Below, piece after piece: positions 1-7,460 of a stretch of DNA of 64,000 nt; position 1 is the first letter of the stretch; every line of letters starts with the position of its first letter. The DNA is from JAAYDI01 sp052034005. Its GTDB lineage: Bacteria; Planctomycetota; Planctomycetia; Pirellulales; Pirellulaceae. Below the pieces are notes generated by a model that was not told the origin of the DNA, searched no databases, and worked only from the letters and a program-made list of their open reading frames with translations. The DNA lies in assembly GCA_052034005.1 (NCBI GenBank), contig JBPOJB010000035.1, positions 22,786 through 86,785 of the forward strand, in the 5' to 3' direction. A program made the translations under genes and the position numbers.

Positions 1-185
1 CGCCGGACGATCCAGGCCAGCAGGCCGACCCAGGTGAGCAGGGCCGCGATGAAGACCCATTTCTCCAGCCGCTGCACACAGCGCGAGGGGAGTCCGCTGG
101 CATGCAGGCGGTTGTAGATCCAGATCCAGGCGGCCCCATGTCCCACCAGGACGGCGACGGCCAGCAGATAGGGTGAGAGCGGCAT
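1..185 (-). CDS. N-terminal part of a membrane-anchored protein (possibly a planctomycete metallophosphoesterase)
   Basis: Only the first 61 codons lie in the window; the gene runs off the left edge. The visible part has one hydrophobic segment at about residues 5-24, a short loop containing NRLHASGLP, and a second hydrophobic segment from about residue 46. The ATG at 185 starts six bases after the stop of the upstream sensor gene, so the two are probably cotranscribed. The NRLHA(x)GLP loop after a first helix is one I associate with the N-terminus of membrane-anchored metallophosphoesterases of planctomycetes. No catalytic motif falls inside the window, so that name is only a guess; that it is a real membrane protein is much more certain. 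Confidence 0.55.
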   Translation of the reverse strand, partial: MPLSPYLLAVAVLVGHGAAWIWIYNRLHASGLPSRCVQRLEKWVFIAALLTWVGLLAWIVR

Positions 186-191
186 GCGACT

Positions 192-1907
192 TTACGAGAC
201 GGGAGAGACGTTGGCGTAGACGTCTACGATGGTCTCCACGGTTTCCAGCAGCTGTTCCAGGCGGAAGGGTTTGTAGAGGATCGCCTTGGGGTGCAATCCG
301 GCCCGCCGCGCGTTGACGATGGAATGCCCGGGATCCCACCCGAAACTCGACATCAGGATGAGCGGGACCCGATCCATCAGCTCCATCAGCTTCAGCAGCA
401 GTTCGTACCCCGTCATATCCGGCAGGCGGATGTCGGCGATGATCACGTCGTAGGGCGTGCGGTGCCGGACCATCAACACGGCTTCCCGGCCCTCGTGCGC
501 CGTCTCCACTTCGCAGCCGTAGCGCTCCAGGCGCGTGTGCGCGTCGTTGCGAATCGCCTCGTCGGCGTCCACCACCAGCACGCGGCGGCCGGCGAGCTTC
601 GGTCGCTTCTCGATCTGCGCGGTGGCCGGCACGGCCTCGGCCGGCGCCATGCTCTGCCCGATCTGCTGGATCACCTGCTTGATGTTGTGCGCGTGCCGCA
701 GGATGTCGTGCAGTCGCTCGACCAGCTCCGGGTCGTGATCGATACAGTGTTCGATGACGTTGACCGCATCGTTCAGGATCTCATCGACAGGCAGCGCGAC
801 GGCGCTGTGGATCGCCTCGACGCTCCGCTGGGCCGTGTTGGCTTTCTGGGCCACCAGCAGATCCAGCGTATTGAGCGCGACGGCGACGTTGCGCGAGAAG
901 ATCTCCAGGAACTGCAAGTCGCTCTCCGAAAACGCGTGCGGCTCCGGGCTCTCCACGTTGAACGTGCCGATCACCTGCTCGTTCCAGAGGAGCGGGACGG
1001 TGAGCGAACTCTTGGCGCCTTCAAATGCTTCCAGGTAGAGCCGGTCCTCGCGCGTGTCCTCGCACAGGTAGCCCTTGCCGGTGGCCGCCACGAAACCGGT
1101 CACGCCGTTCTCGCGCGGGCGGGCATACAGCCGACGTTGGGCCGCGTCCGGCTTCATCCCCACTTGGACGAGCGGGCGCAGCTCCAGCGTCTCCTGGTCC
1201 AGCAACCGGATCTCGATCACGTTGAAGTTCAACAAGATCTTCGTGTAGTGCAGGATGTTCGACTTGAGCAGTTCGATCCGCTCTTCCACATCCATCTGCA
1301 CGATCTCTTCGGGCGAGAGATTCGCCAGCTCGACGCCCGCCCGATGGATCGCGGCCAGCTTGTGCTGCTGCTGCTTCTCTTGCGTGATGTCCCGGATCGT
1401 CACGATCAGATGCAGAGGCGCATCGTCCGGCCCCGACACGGGCGCCGCATGCAGCTCGAAGAACTTGTTCTCGCCGACCCGCAACGTCGAACTGCTGGAC
1501 CGGCCGGTCGCCAACGCCAGGCTGAACGGGCAGTAGTCCGGACCCAGGATCTCGGGATTGTCCAGGGCGCTGAAAAACCCGCGGCCCAGCACATCTCGAC
1601 CGGCACACCAGCGATGGAACTGCGGGTTCGCCCACAGGATCATGTTGTCGGGGTCCAACAGCACCACGCCGTCGGGCATGCCGATCAGGATCTGTTCGTT
1701 CTGGAGCAGTCGCCCAACCTGCAACAACTCGGGAAGATGCTGTGCGACCGCGTATACGCCGGCGAACGGCTCGGTGGTGAGTCGCTTGAACGCCTGCAGC
1801 GCGTCGCACTCGAACACGACGTCACACTCGCTGCGCAGTGATTCCGGCACGCAAAGCGTGGCGTCTGTACAGTTGCAGATACAAAGGATTTTGGGTCTTT
1901 CAGCCAA
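192..1907 (-). CDS. PAS-GAF-receiver signalling protein without a kinase domain
   Basis: Soluble signal-transduction protein of 571 residues with no membrane segment. In order: about 70 residues with no recognised fold; a PAS domain at about 72-178 ending in VTIRDIT; a GAF domain at about 205-350 with the strands SSLTVPLL and IGTFNVES; a helical pair at 352-420 that resembles a kinase dimerisation hairpin; and a C-terminal receiver at 440-565 with acidic residues 447/449, phospho-acceptor Asp492 and Lys546. No HATPase motifs exist, so it cannot be a complete histidine kinase. It more likely senses a ligand through PAS/GAF and is itself phosphorylated, or works as a scaffold. There is no nearby ATG; TTG at 1907 has GGAG eight bases upstream, while TTG at 1913 would be too close to it. 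The stop lies six bases from the next gene on the same strand. Confidence 0.85.
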   Translation of the reverse strand: MAERPKILCICNCTDATLCVPESLRSECDVVFECDALQAFKRLTTEPFAGVYAVAQHLPELLQVGRLLQNEQILIGMPDGVVLLDPDNMILWANPQFHRWCAGRDVLGRGFFSALDNPEILGPDYCPFSLALATGRSSSSTLRVGENKFFELHAAPVSGPDDAPLHLIVTIRDITQEKQQQHKLAAIHRAGVELANLSPEEIVQMDVEERIELLKSNILHYTKILLNFNVIEIRLLDQETLELRPLVQVGMKPDAAQRRLYARPRENGVTGFVAATGKGYLCEDTREDRLYLEAFEGAKSSLTVPLLWNEQVIGTFNVESPEPHAFSESDLQFLEIFSRNVAVALNTLDLLVAQKANTAQRSVEAIHSAVALPVDEILNDAVNVIEHCIDHDPELVERLHDILRHAHNIKQVIQQIGQSMAPAEAVPATAQIEKRPKLAGRRVLVVDADEAIRNDAHTRLERYGCEVETAHEGREAVLMVRHRTPYDVIIADIRLPDMTGYELLLKLMELMDRVPLILMSSFGWDPGHSIVNARRAGLHPKAILYKPFRLEQLLETVETIVDVYANVSPVS

Positions 1908-2286
1908 TCCCAAAACTCCGGCCAGACGTTGCCCCGCTGCGCGAGATTATAAGGACGGCGCACTTCCTGAACAACTGGCACCATACCGCAGTACTATCCC
2001 ATACATCGGCCAATGGACCGGCACAAGTCCACTGCCCAGCGCGAATCGCCTGGATTTCCCTGTTTCTCCGATCCGTCCGCGCACTCTCGGGTGCGCGGCG
2101 CGGTGTGCGCGCCGCCGGCGGCGGCGCATCATGCACAACGGCGCATCAGCATACGTTCGGCACAAACGCTGTATCTGAGCAGATCGGAATCGGCGAGGTC
2201 GCGCGGCACAACGGCTGGAAAAACGTCGATACATAGCGACAACGGGTCGGAATGCTCATGGGCACGTGCCGGGAGGCGACCAATCG
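1908..2286. other. Intergenic region between divergent genes
   Basis: About 380 bases separate the leftward sensor gene from the rightward small membrane protein gene. Short open frames here lack a ribosome-binding site and any recognisable similarity. The stretch should hold both divergent promoters, but I could not pick out a convincing -35/-10 pair. A GC-only run of CGCC/GGCG blocks lies near 2090-2130. Confidence 0.5.
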
Positions 2287-2535
2287 ATGTGGCGATCCAT
2301 TTTTCTGGCGGTGGGCATAGTCTTGTGCATCCTGGGTGCCGAGTGCCTGGTGCTCGAGCGGGCCGTATGGGCCCAGGACAAGCCGGCGACGCAACAGGCG
2401 GCGTCCCTGTTCCTGGCCGCGCCGGCGCCGGCGGCCAAGGAGATTGTGCCGCCCGACTGGGCGCCCTGGACGCTCATGTCGTTCGGGGCCGTTGTGATTC
2501 TCTACTCGTACTCGATCCGTCGTCACAGCGGATGA
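2287..2535 (+). CDS. Small two-helix membrane protein (planctomycete-specific family)
   Basis: An 82-residue protein. The first hydrophobic segment (about residues 4-20) starts right after the initial MWRS; the second (about 60-76) follows a conserved-looking PPDWAPWTLMS and ends in a short positive tail, RRHSG. The linker is rich in alanine and proline. The ATG at 2287 is preferred to one seven codons upstream because it puts the first helix at the N-terminus. I associate the MWRSIFLA start and PPDWAPW turn with a small family of unknown function that is widespread in planctomycetes. It stands alone between the sensor gene and the first CRTAC1 gene; nothing in the sequence gives its role. 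Confidence 0.75.
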   Translation: MWRSIFLAVGIVLCILGAECLVLERAVWAQDKPATQQAASLFLAAPAPAAKEIVPPDWAPWTLMSFGAVVILYSYSIRRHSG

Positions 2536-2677
2536 CGCGCGACGAGAGTGAACACGGCTTCGCGTTGCGGCAGCTCACGAGCCGCTGCGCGCGGTTAGTG
2601 TTGTCGAATTTCGCATTGCGCGCGGCCCAGTCCGTCGCTTGACGACGTTCCCCAGGCGAGCAAGAATACCCGACAGT

Positions 2678-5599
2678 ATGAACGGTATTCGTCATCGATT
2701 CTGGCTGCTGGGCGTCTTGTTACTCATCGTGGTGGGGATCGCGGCCGCACCCGTCTATCGGTGGGGCATGGCCCAGCGCGACGCCCATTACCTGTCGCGT
2801 GCCCAGGCGGCATTGGCGGCGGGCGATTATGGTCAGGCGGAGTCGTACGCGGCGCGGGTGCTGACGCGGTGCAGCAACCGCGAGGCGTCGATGGTGGCCG
2901 GCGAGGCGGCCATGATGGCGGGCCGGGTGGATCAGGCGATCGACTATTTCCGTCCGCTCCTGTCGGAGACGGATGCCGACGCGGTGGTGGTGATCGCGGC
3001 GGCGGCGCAGATGTATGAGGAGAAGGGTGATGCGCGGGAGGCTGAGCGGCTGTACCGGCGTGCCCTGGAGTTGGACCCGCAGCAGACGTTTGCCAAGCGC
3101 CAGTTGATGCGGTTGTTGACCCTCGAGGGGCGCAATCGCGAAGCGCTGTCCCTGCGGTTCGAGTTAGCGCGAACCGGGCGGGTCGACCGTGCGGACCTCA
3201 TACTGCTGGGCAACCCTTACGCTTATCCGGACAACGAGGAGGTGCAGGGTTTCGAGCGGCTGGACCGCGACAACCCGATGTGGTGGCTGGCTCGGGCACA
3301 GCTGATGGCACGTGCCGGCCAATCGCAGGCGGCCCGCCCGCTATTCGAGAAGGTGGTCGCGGCGGTGCCCGACTTTCCGGAAGGGCAAGTGGGGTTGGGG
3401 CTGTGTTTGCTGGAGGTTGGCACGCCGCACGAGTTCTGGCAATGGACCCAGAGCGTGCCGGAGTCGACCAAGACGCACGCCGACTACTGGGTGATTCTGG
3501 GCTTGTGGGCCCAGCGTCACGGCCAGCCCCAGGCGGCAGCCCGCTGTTTCTGGGAGACGCTGCGCCGCGACCCGACCTACCGGCTGGCGATCTACCAGTT
3601 GTCGGTGGCGCTGGTGGCGGACGGCCAGCCGGCGCTGGCCAAGCCGTTCGAGGAGTTGTCGGCCCAGTACAGCGCGCTGATGGCAACGATGCTGGTGCTC
3701 TTCCACCGGAACCCTGACGACCTGGAGGCGATGCAGGAGATGGCCGTGCACACGGAGCGGTTGGGCCGTTTCTGGGAGGCCATGAACTGGCGCCGCTTCC
3801 TGCTGCTCAAGATGCCGTACGACATCGAGTCCCAACAGGCGGTGGCGCGCCTGCGGCCCCTGCTGGGATCGAACGTGCCGCGCGTCGCCCCGGATTACGA
3901 CCCGGCCCGCAAGCTGGACCTGTCGTCCTACCCGTTGCCGCACATCGAGGAGCCGAGAGATACGGTGTCGGCGGTCGGCGCCAACCTGGACCACGAGGCG
4001 ATCCGCTTTGCCGAGGTGGCCCAAGCGGCCGGGCTCGACTTCACCTATTTCCCGGGCGACGACCCGGAGACGCCGGGCCGCCGCATGTTCGAGTTCACCG
4101 GCGGGGGCGTGGCGGTCCTGGATTACGATGGTGACGACTGGCCGGACATCTATTTCACGCAAGGCGTCCACTGGCCGCGTCGGGAAGGGCAACCGGTGCT
4201 GCGCGACCAGTTGTTCCGGAACCTGGGTGACGGCCGGTTCGCCAACGTCACCGAACAGGCGGGGCTGGGCGACGACCGGTTCGGCCAAGGCGTCGCGGCG
4301 GGTGATTTCAACAACGACGGCTATCCCGACCTGTACGTGGGGAATGTGGGCGCCAACCGGCTGTATCGCAACAACGGGGACGGCACCTTCACGGAGGTGA
4401 CGGACGAGGCGGGTGTGGGCGGCGAGCTGTGGACCACCAGCGGCCTGATCGCCGATCTCAACGGGGACGGGATCCCCGACCTGCTCGAAGTGAACTATCT
4501 GACGGGGAAGATCAGCGAGTTGATGTGCCCCCGCACCTGCTCGCCGGCCAACTTCGAGGCCGAGCAGGAACGGTTCTTCCTGGGACAGGGTGATGGCACG
4601 TTCATCGACCAGACGGTGGAGGCGGGCTTCACCGCCCCGGACGGCAAGAGCCTGGGTGTCGTCGCGCTCGACTTGAACGAATCGGGACAGCTCAGCCTGT
4701 TCATCTCGAACGATACGACCGCCAACTTCTTGTACGTGAACGACCAGCCGCGGGGCGCGCCGCCCGCGTTCGTGGAGTCGGCGTTGGTGCGCGGCGTCGC
4801 ATTCGACCGGGAAGGCGGCGCCCAGGCGTCGATGGGGATCGCCGTGGACGACGTCAATCGCGACGGACTGCTCGACATCTGCGTGGCGAACTTCTACCAC
4901 GAATTCAACGTGCTCTACGAACAGGCGCCGGGCGGCTTCTTCACCGAAGTCTCCCGCGAACGCGGACTGGCCGAACCGAGCTACTCCATTCTGACGTTCG
5001 GCATCCAGTTCGTGGACGTCGACCTCGACGGCTGGAGCGATCTGCTCAGCGCCAACGGGCATGTCGACGACTTCAGCGACGAAGGGACGCCCTACCGCAT
5101 GCCGCCCCACGTGTCCCACAACGTCGGCGGCCAGTTCGTCGAACTCTGTGAGAGCTGCGGACCGTTCTTCCAGGGCGCTTATCTCGGACGTAGCATGGCC
5201 CGACTCGATTGGAACCGCGACGGCAAGGGCGAGTGGGTCGTGTCCCACCTGGATACGCCGGCCGCCCTGTTCGAAAACCAGACCGAGCCGTGCGGCAACT
5301 TCCTGGGCATCACGTTCGTCGGTACCGAGTGCCAACGCGACGCAATCGGCACCACCTGCTGGATCACCGTGGGTGACCAGACCATCATGAAACAGCTCTA
5401 TGGCGGGAGCGGGTACCACGCCAGCAACGAGCCGCTCCTGCTGTTCGGCCTGGGCGCGGCCTCGGTCGTCGACCGCCTGGAAGTGCGCTGGCCGGGCGGG
5501 GCGCGGCAGACATTCGAGCAGGTTCCGGGCAATTGCTCGTACCGTCTTGTCGAGGGGGCCGACACCCTGCATGAGATCCCGAAAGACGCCGCCCCTTAG
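2678..5599 (+). CDS. TPR plus CRTAC1 (FG-GAP/UnbV) membrane-anchored protein, copy 1
   Basis: A 973-residue protein with an N-terminal hydrophobic anchor or uncleaved signal (about 7-27), a TPR-type helical region (about 30-400) and a beta-propeller of FG-GAP/VCBS repeats (about 440-850) rich in calcium-binding loops such as LDYDGDDWPD, DFNNDGYPD and DLNGDGIPD. It ends in an ASPIC/UnbV domain (about 870-965) with VECQRDAIG-like and RWPGGARQTF motifs. The family (CRTAC1-like) is extracytoplasmic and is expected to mediate calcium-dependent binding; no enzyme activity is implied. ATG 2678 is chosen over an in-frame TTG at 2639 because it places the hydrophobic segment at the N-terminus. A second protein with the same architecture lies at 7461-10451, with the pseudopilin between them. 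Confidence 0.9.
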   Translation: MNGIRHRFWLLGVLLLIVVGIAAAPVYRWGMAQRDAHYLSRAQAALAAGDYGQAESYAARVLTRCSNREASMVAGEAAMMAGRVDQAIDYFRPLLSETDADAVVVIAAAAQMYEEKGDAREAERLYRRALELDPQQTFAKRQLMRLLTLEGRNREALSLRFELARTGRVDRADLILLGNPYAYPDNEEVQGFERLDRDNPMWWLARAQLMARAGQSQAARPLFEKVVAAVPDFPEGQVGLGLCLLEVGTPHEFWQWTQSVPESTKTHADYWVILGLWAQRHGQPQAAARCFWETLRRDPTYRLAIYQLSVALVADGQPALAKPFEELSAQYSALMATMLVLFHRNPDDLEAMQEMAVHTERLGRFWEAMNWRRFLLLKMPYDIESQQAVARLRPLLGSNVPRVAPDYDPARKLDLSSYPLPHIEEPRDTVSAVGANLDHEAIRFAEVAQAAGLDFTYFPGDDPETPGRRMFEFTGGGVAVLDYDGDDWPDIYFTQGVHWPRREGQPVLRDQLFRNLGDGRFANVTEQAGLGDDRFGQGVAAGDFNNDGYPDLYVGNVGANRLYRNNGDGTFTEVTDEAGVGGELWTTSGLIADLNGDGIPDLLEVNYLTGKISELMCPRTCSPANFEAEQERFFLGQGDGTFIDQTVEAGFTAPDGKSLGVVALDLNESGQLSLFISNDTTANFLYVNDQPRGAPPAFVESALVRGVAFDREGGAQASMGIAVDDVNRDGLLDICVANFYHEFNVLYEQAPGGFFTEVSRERGLAEPSYSILTFGIQFVDVDLDGWSDLLSANGHVDDFSDEGTPYRMPPHVSHNVGGQFVELCESCGPFFQGAYLGRSMARLDWNRDGKGEWVVSHLDTPAALFENQTEPCGNFLGITFVGTECQRDAIGTTCWITVGDQTIMKQLYGGSGYHASNEPLLLFGLGAASVVDRLEVRWPGGARQTFEQVPGNCSYRLVEGADTLHEIPKDAAP

Positions 5600-5691
5600 C
5601 GGCGATCCGGCCCGAGGGGCGTACCGGCGGGGCGGACGCGGTGGTGCCGCATCGGGCAGGTTCTGGGTGATCACGGGGCCGGAAACACAGC

Positions 5692-5724
5692 AGCCTCGAG
5701 CGCCTCAGGGAAACGCTCGAGGCT
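5692..5724. terminator. Hairpin between convergent genes
   Basis: An 11-bp perfect inverted repeat (AGCCTCGAGCG / CGCTCGAGGCT) with an 11-base loop sits between the stop of the rightward CRTAC1 gene (5599) and the stop of the leftward lipoprotein gene (5771). There is no long T tract on either side, so it may end transcription only weakly, in both directions. The convergent position supports a terminator role. Confidence 0.5.
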
Positions 5725-5770
5725 CGCAGACGGTTCGAAGCCCCTATTGCTGCTTCGCAGGAACTCGTTT

Positions 5771-5965
5771 CTAGGGCTTTGCCTTCGCCCCCTCCTTGGA
5801 CGACTCGGGAGCCCATTTGCTGCGTTCCACCACACCCGCATCATGGCCTGCCGGAATCGTCTCCTGCGGCTTGAGCTCCGTGATCCCCTTCTTGTCGCAG
5901 CCCAGCGGGACCGTCATCACCGAGGCCAGGGCCATCACACACAACAGCAGCTTCAACCACTTCAT
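5771..5965 (-). CDS. Small lipoprotein-like secreted protein
   Basis: A 64-residue product: a positively charged start (MKWLK), a hydrophobic stretch to about residue 20, then PLGC followed by a charged, hydrophilic tail (DKKGITELKPQE onward) rich in Lys and Glu. The Cys directly after a signal-peptide-like segment suggests lipid modification and cleavage by signal peptidase II, although the box (VPLGC) has Pro where a Leu/Val is normal. An upstream in-frame ATG at 5980 would add five residues ahead of the basic start and is less likely. It is divergent from the pseudopilin gene. No conserved domain is visible and the function is unknown. Confidence 0.65.
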   Translation of the reverse strand: MKWLKLLLCVMALASVMTVPLGCDKKGITELKPQETIPAGHDAGVVERSKWAPESSKEGAKAKP

Positions 5966-6122
5966 CGCTTGGTACTCCAAACTGGCGTAGGAAACCGGTC
6001 AGACATCCCCAACTGGGGGTCGGGGAACCTAAGGCACATTCGCGCGACAGCACACTACCCATAAAGGTGGATTTTCTGCATTTGCCCGGTGGCGGAAAAT
6101 CCCAAGATCTGGCACAACTTAC

Positions 6123-6151
6123 TTGTAATTCTTGGGCGAGCCAGATACACT
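6123..6151 (+). promoter_or_regulatory. Possible sigma-70-type promoter of the pseudopilin gene
   Basis: TTGTAA (6123-6128) and TACACT (6146-6151) are separated by 17 bases, each matching four of six consensus positions. This would give a leader of about 100 bases before the ATG at 6256. The surrounding stretch is clearly richer in A/T than its flanks. This is a match by eye only. Confidence 0.35.
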
Positions 6152-6255
6152 CCTTCTAGCATGTGCGTTATGCTGTGCCAACCACCCGTTAAGGACTGAG
6201 CCGCAAATCGCGCGGAATATTCCATTATTGTTTTGTTTTGTCGGAGGAGGGTCTT

Positions 6256-7320
6256 ATGAAATCTTTCGTTCGAAGAAGCAAGGCTTTCACACTCGTAGAG
6301 TTGCTGGTGGTGATCGCCATCATCGGCATCCTCGTCGCGCTCTTGCTTCCTGCGGTGCAAGCCGCCCGTGAAGCGGCTCGTCGCATGCAGTGCACGAACC
6401 ACTTGAAACAGTTGGGCCTGGCCAACCACAACTACCACGACGTGTACAAGTGTCTGCCGCCGTTCCGTTGTGGGACCATGACCAACTCGGCCTTGAGTGG
6501 GATCGTCAGCCTCGCGCCGTTTTACGAAGCCGCCAACGTCTACAACCGTGCGAAGACGTTTGACTTCGGCCCGTGGCCGTGGGAGGGAACCAACAACGTC
6601 TGGACGGTGCGGATCCCGACACTGGTGTGCCCGTCGGACACGGAGTGGCTGCTCAGCGGGATTGGCAACTGCAGCTACAAGTTCTGCATGGGCACGGTGA
6701 TGGACCGGCAGGAGGACTCGTGGGGTGGCGAGTGGAATCAGGCGCCCAACGGTTGCTATGCCAACATCGCATCCAACGACGGTGACCGGTACGGTGACGG
6801 CTGGCGCCGGCGGAAGTGCTATGGCTTCCGCGACATCCGCGACGGGACGAGCCAGACGATCGCGATGAGCGAGCGGCGCATCGGCACGATGCCGCGGACC
6901 TGGTACGACATCGCCAACGTGGCCGAGAACATCATGCCGCCGTCGGGTCCGGACCAGAACAACACGCTGGAGTGGTTCAACGCCTGTTGGGCGACCACAT
7001 CGCAGTACGGTGGCAAGCGGTACAACGACACGGGCGTGCAGGTGCACGAGAACCAGTGGGAGAACGCGGGCGTTCGGTTCCCCGATGGTCGTCCGTACTA
7101 TGCAGGGTTCGTGACCATCATTCCGCCCAACGGCCCGTCGTGCGAGCCGTGGGTGGGTGACTGGGATCGCGGCGTGTACACGGCGTCGAGCCGCCACCCG
7201 GGGATCGTCAACGGCCTGATGGCTGACGGTGCGGTCCGCCAGTTCGCGAACAACATCAACGTTCAGACCTGGTGGGGGTTGGGCACGCGTGCAGAGGCGG
7301 AGGTGCTGGGCGAATTCTAG
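6256..7320 (+). CDS. DUF1559-type pseudopilin (type II/IV secretion-like major subunit)
   Basis: A 354-residue protein with a short basic leader, cleavage/N-methylation motif KAFTLVELL (mature Phe11, Glu at +5), the long hydrophobic helix VVIAIIGILVALLLP, and then AAREAARRMQC, the signature of the large DUF1559 family of planctomycetes. The globular part ends with SSRHPGIVNGLMADGAVRQF, typical of the C-terminal DUF1559 region that resembles H-X9-DG proteins. Ala replaces the usual Gly just before the cleavage point. ATG 6256 has GGAGGAGGG upstream and is preferred to a TTG six codons earlier. Such proteins are expected to be processed by a prepilin peptidase and displayed or assembled at the cell envelope. 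The two CRTAC1 genes on either side suggest a shared surface role. Confidence 0.95.
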   Translation: MKSFVRRSKAFTLVELLVVIAIIGILVALLLPAVQAAREAARRMQCTNHLKQLGLANHNYHDVYKCLPPFRCGTMTNSALSGIVSLAPFYEAANVYNRAKTFDFGPWPWEGTNNVWTVRIPTLVCPSDTEWLLSGIGNCSYKFCMGTVMDRQEDSWGGEWNQAPNGCYANIASNDGDRYGDGWRRRKCYGFRDIRDGTSQTIAMSERRIGTMPRTWYDIANVAENIMPPSGPDQNNTLEWFNACWATTSQYGGKRYNDTGVQVHENQWENAGVRFPDGRPYYAGFVTIIPPNGPSCEPWVGDWDRGVYTASSRHPGIVNGLMADGAVRQFANNINVQTWWGLGTRAEAEVLGEF

Positions 7321-7362
7321 ACCCGGACATGGATGGTAGCGTGTCGTGAACAATCAGGGCGA

Positions 7363-7400
7363 GGCAGTAGGAGTTCCTGCTGCCTTGCTTTGTTTCTTGC
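7363..7400 (+). terminator. Rho-independent-like terminator after the pseudopilin gene
   Basis: A nine-base-pair stem (GGCAGTAGG / CCTGCTGCC, with one G-T pair) closes a four-base loop and is followed by a T-rich run (TTGCTTTGTTTCTTG). It lies 43 bases after the pseudopilin stop and before the second CRTAC1 gene, so the two genes are probably separate transcripts or only partly read through. Confidence 0.6.
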
Positions 7401-7460
7401 TTGCCAGTGCGTGGCCGGCGCTTGTCCAGAGCAACCTGAAACGCACTGAAGGAGTGCGCG

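Noticed and set aside
3341..5674. A 777-codon minus-strand frame opposite the first CRTAC1 gene
   Set aside because: Shadow of the FG-GAP repeats, without similarity to any family.
6132..6371. A separate small gene overlapping the pseudopilin start
   Set aside because: It lies in a different frame across the promoter and the N-terminus of a clear pseudopilin gene.
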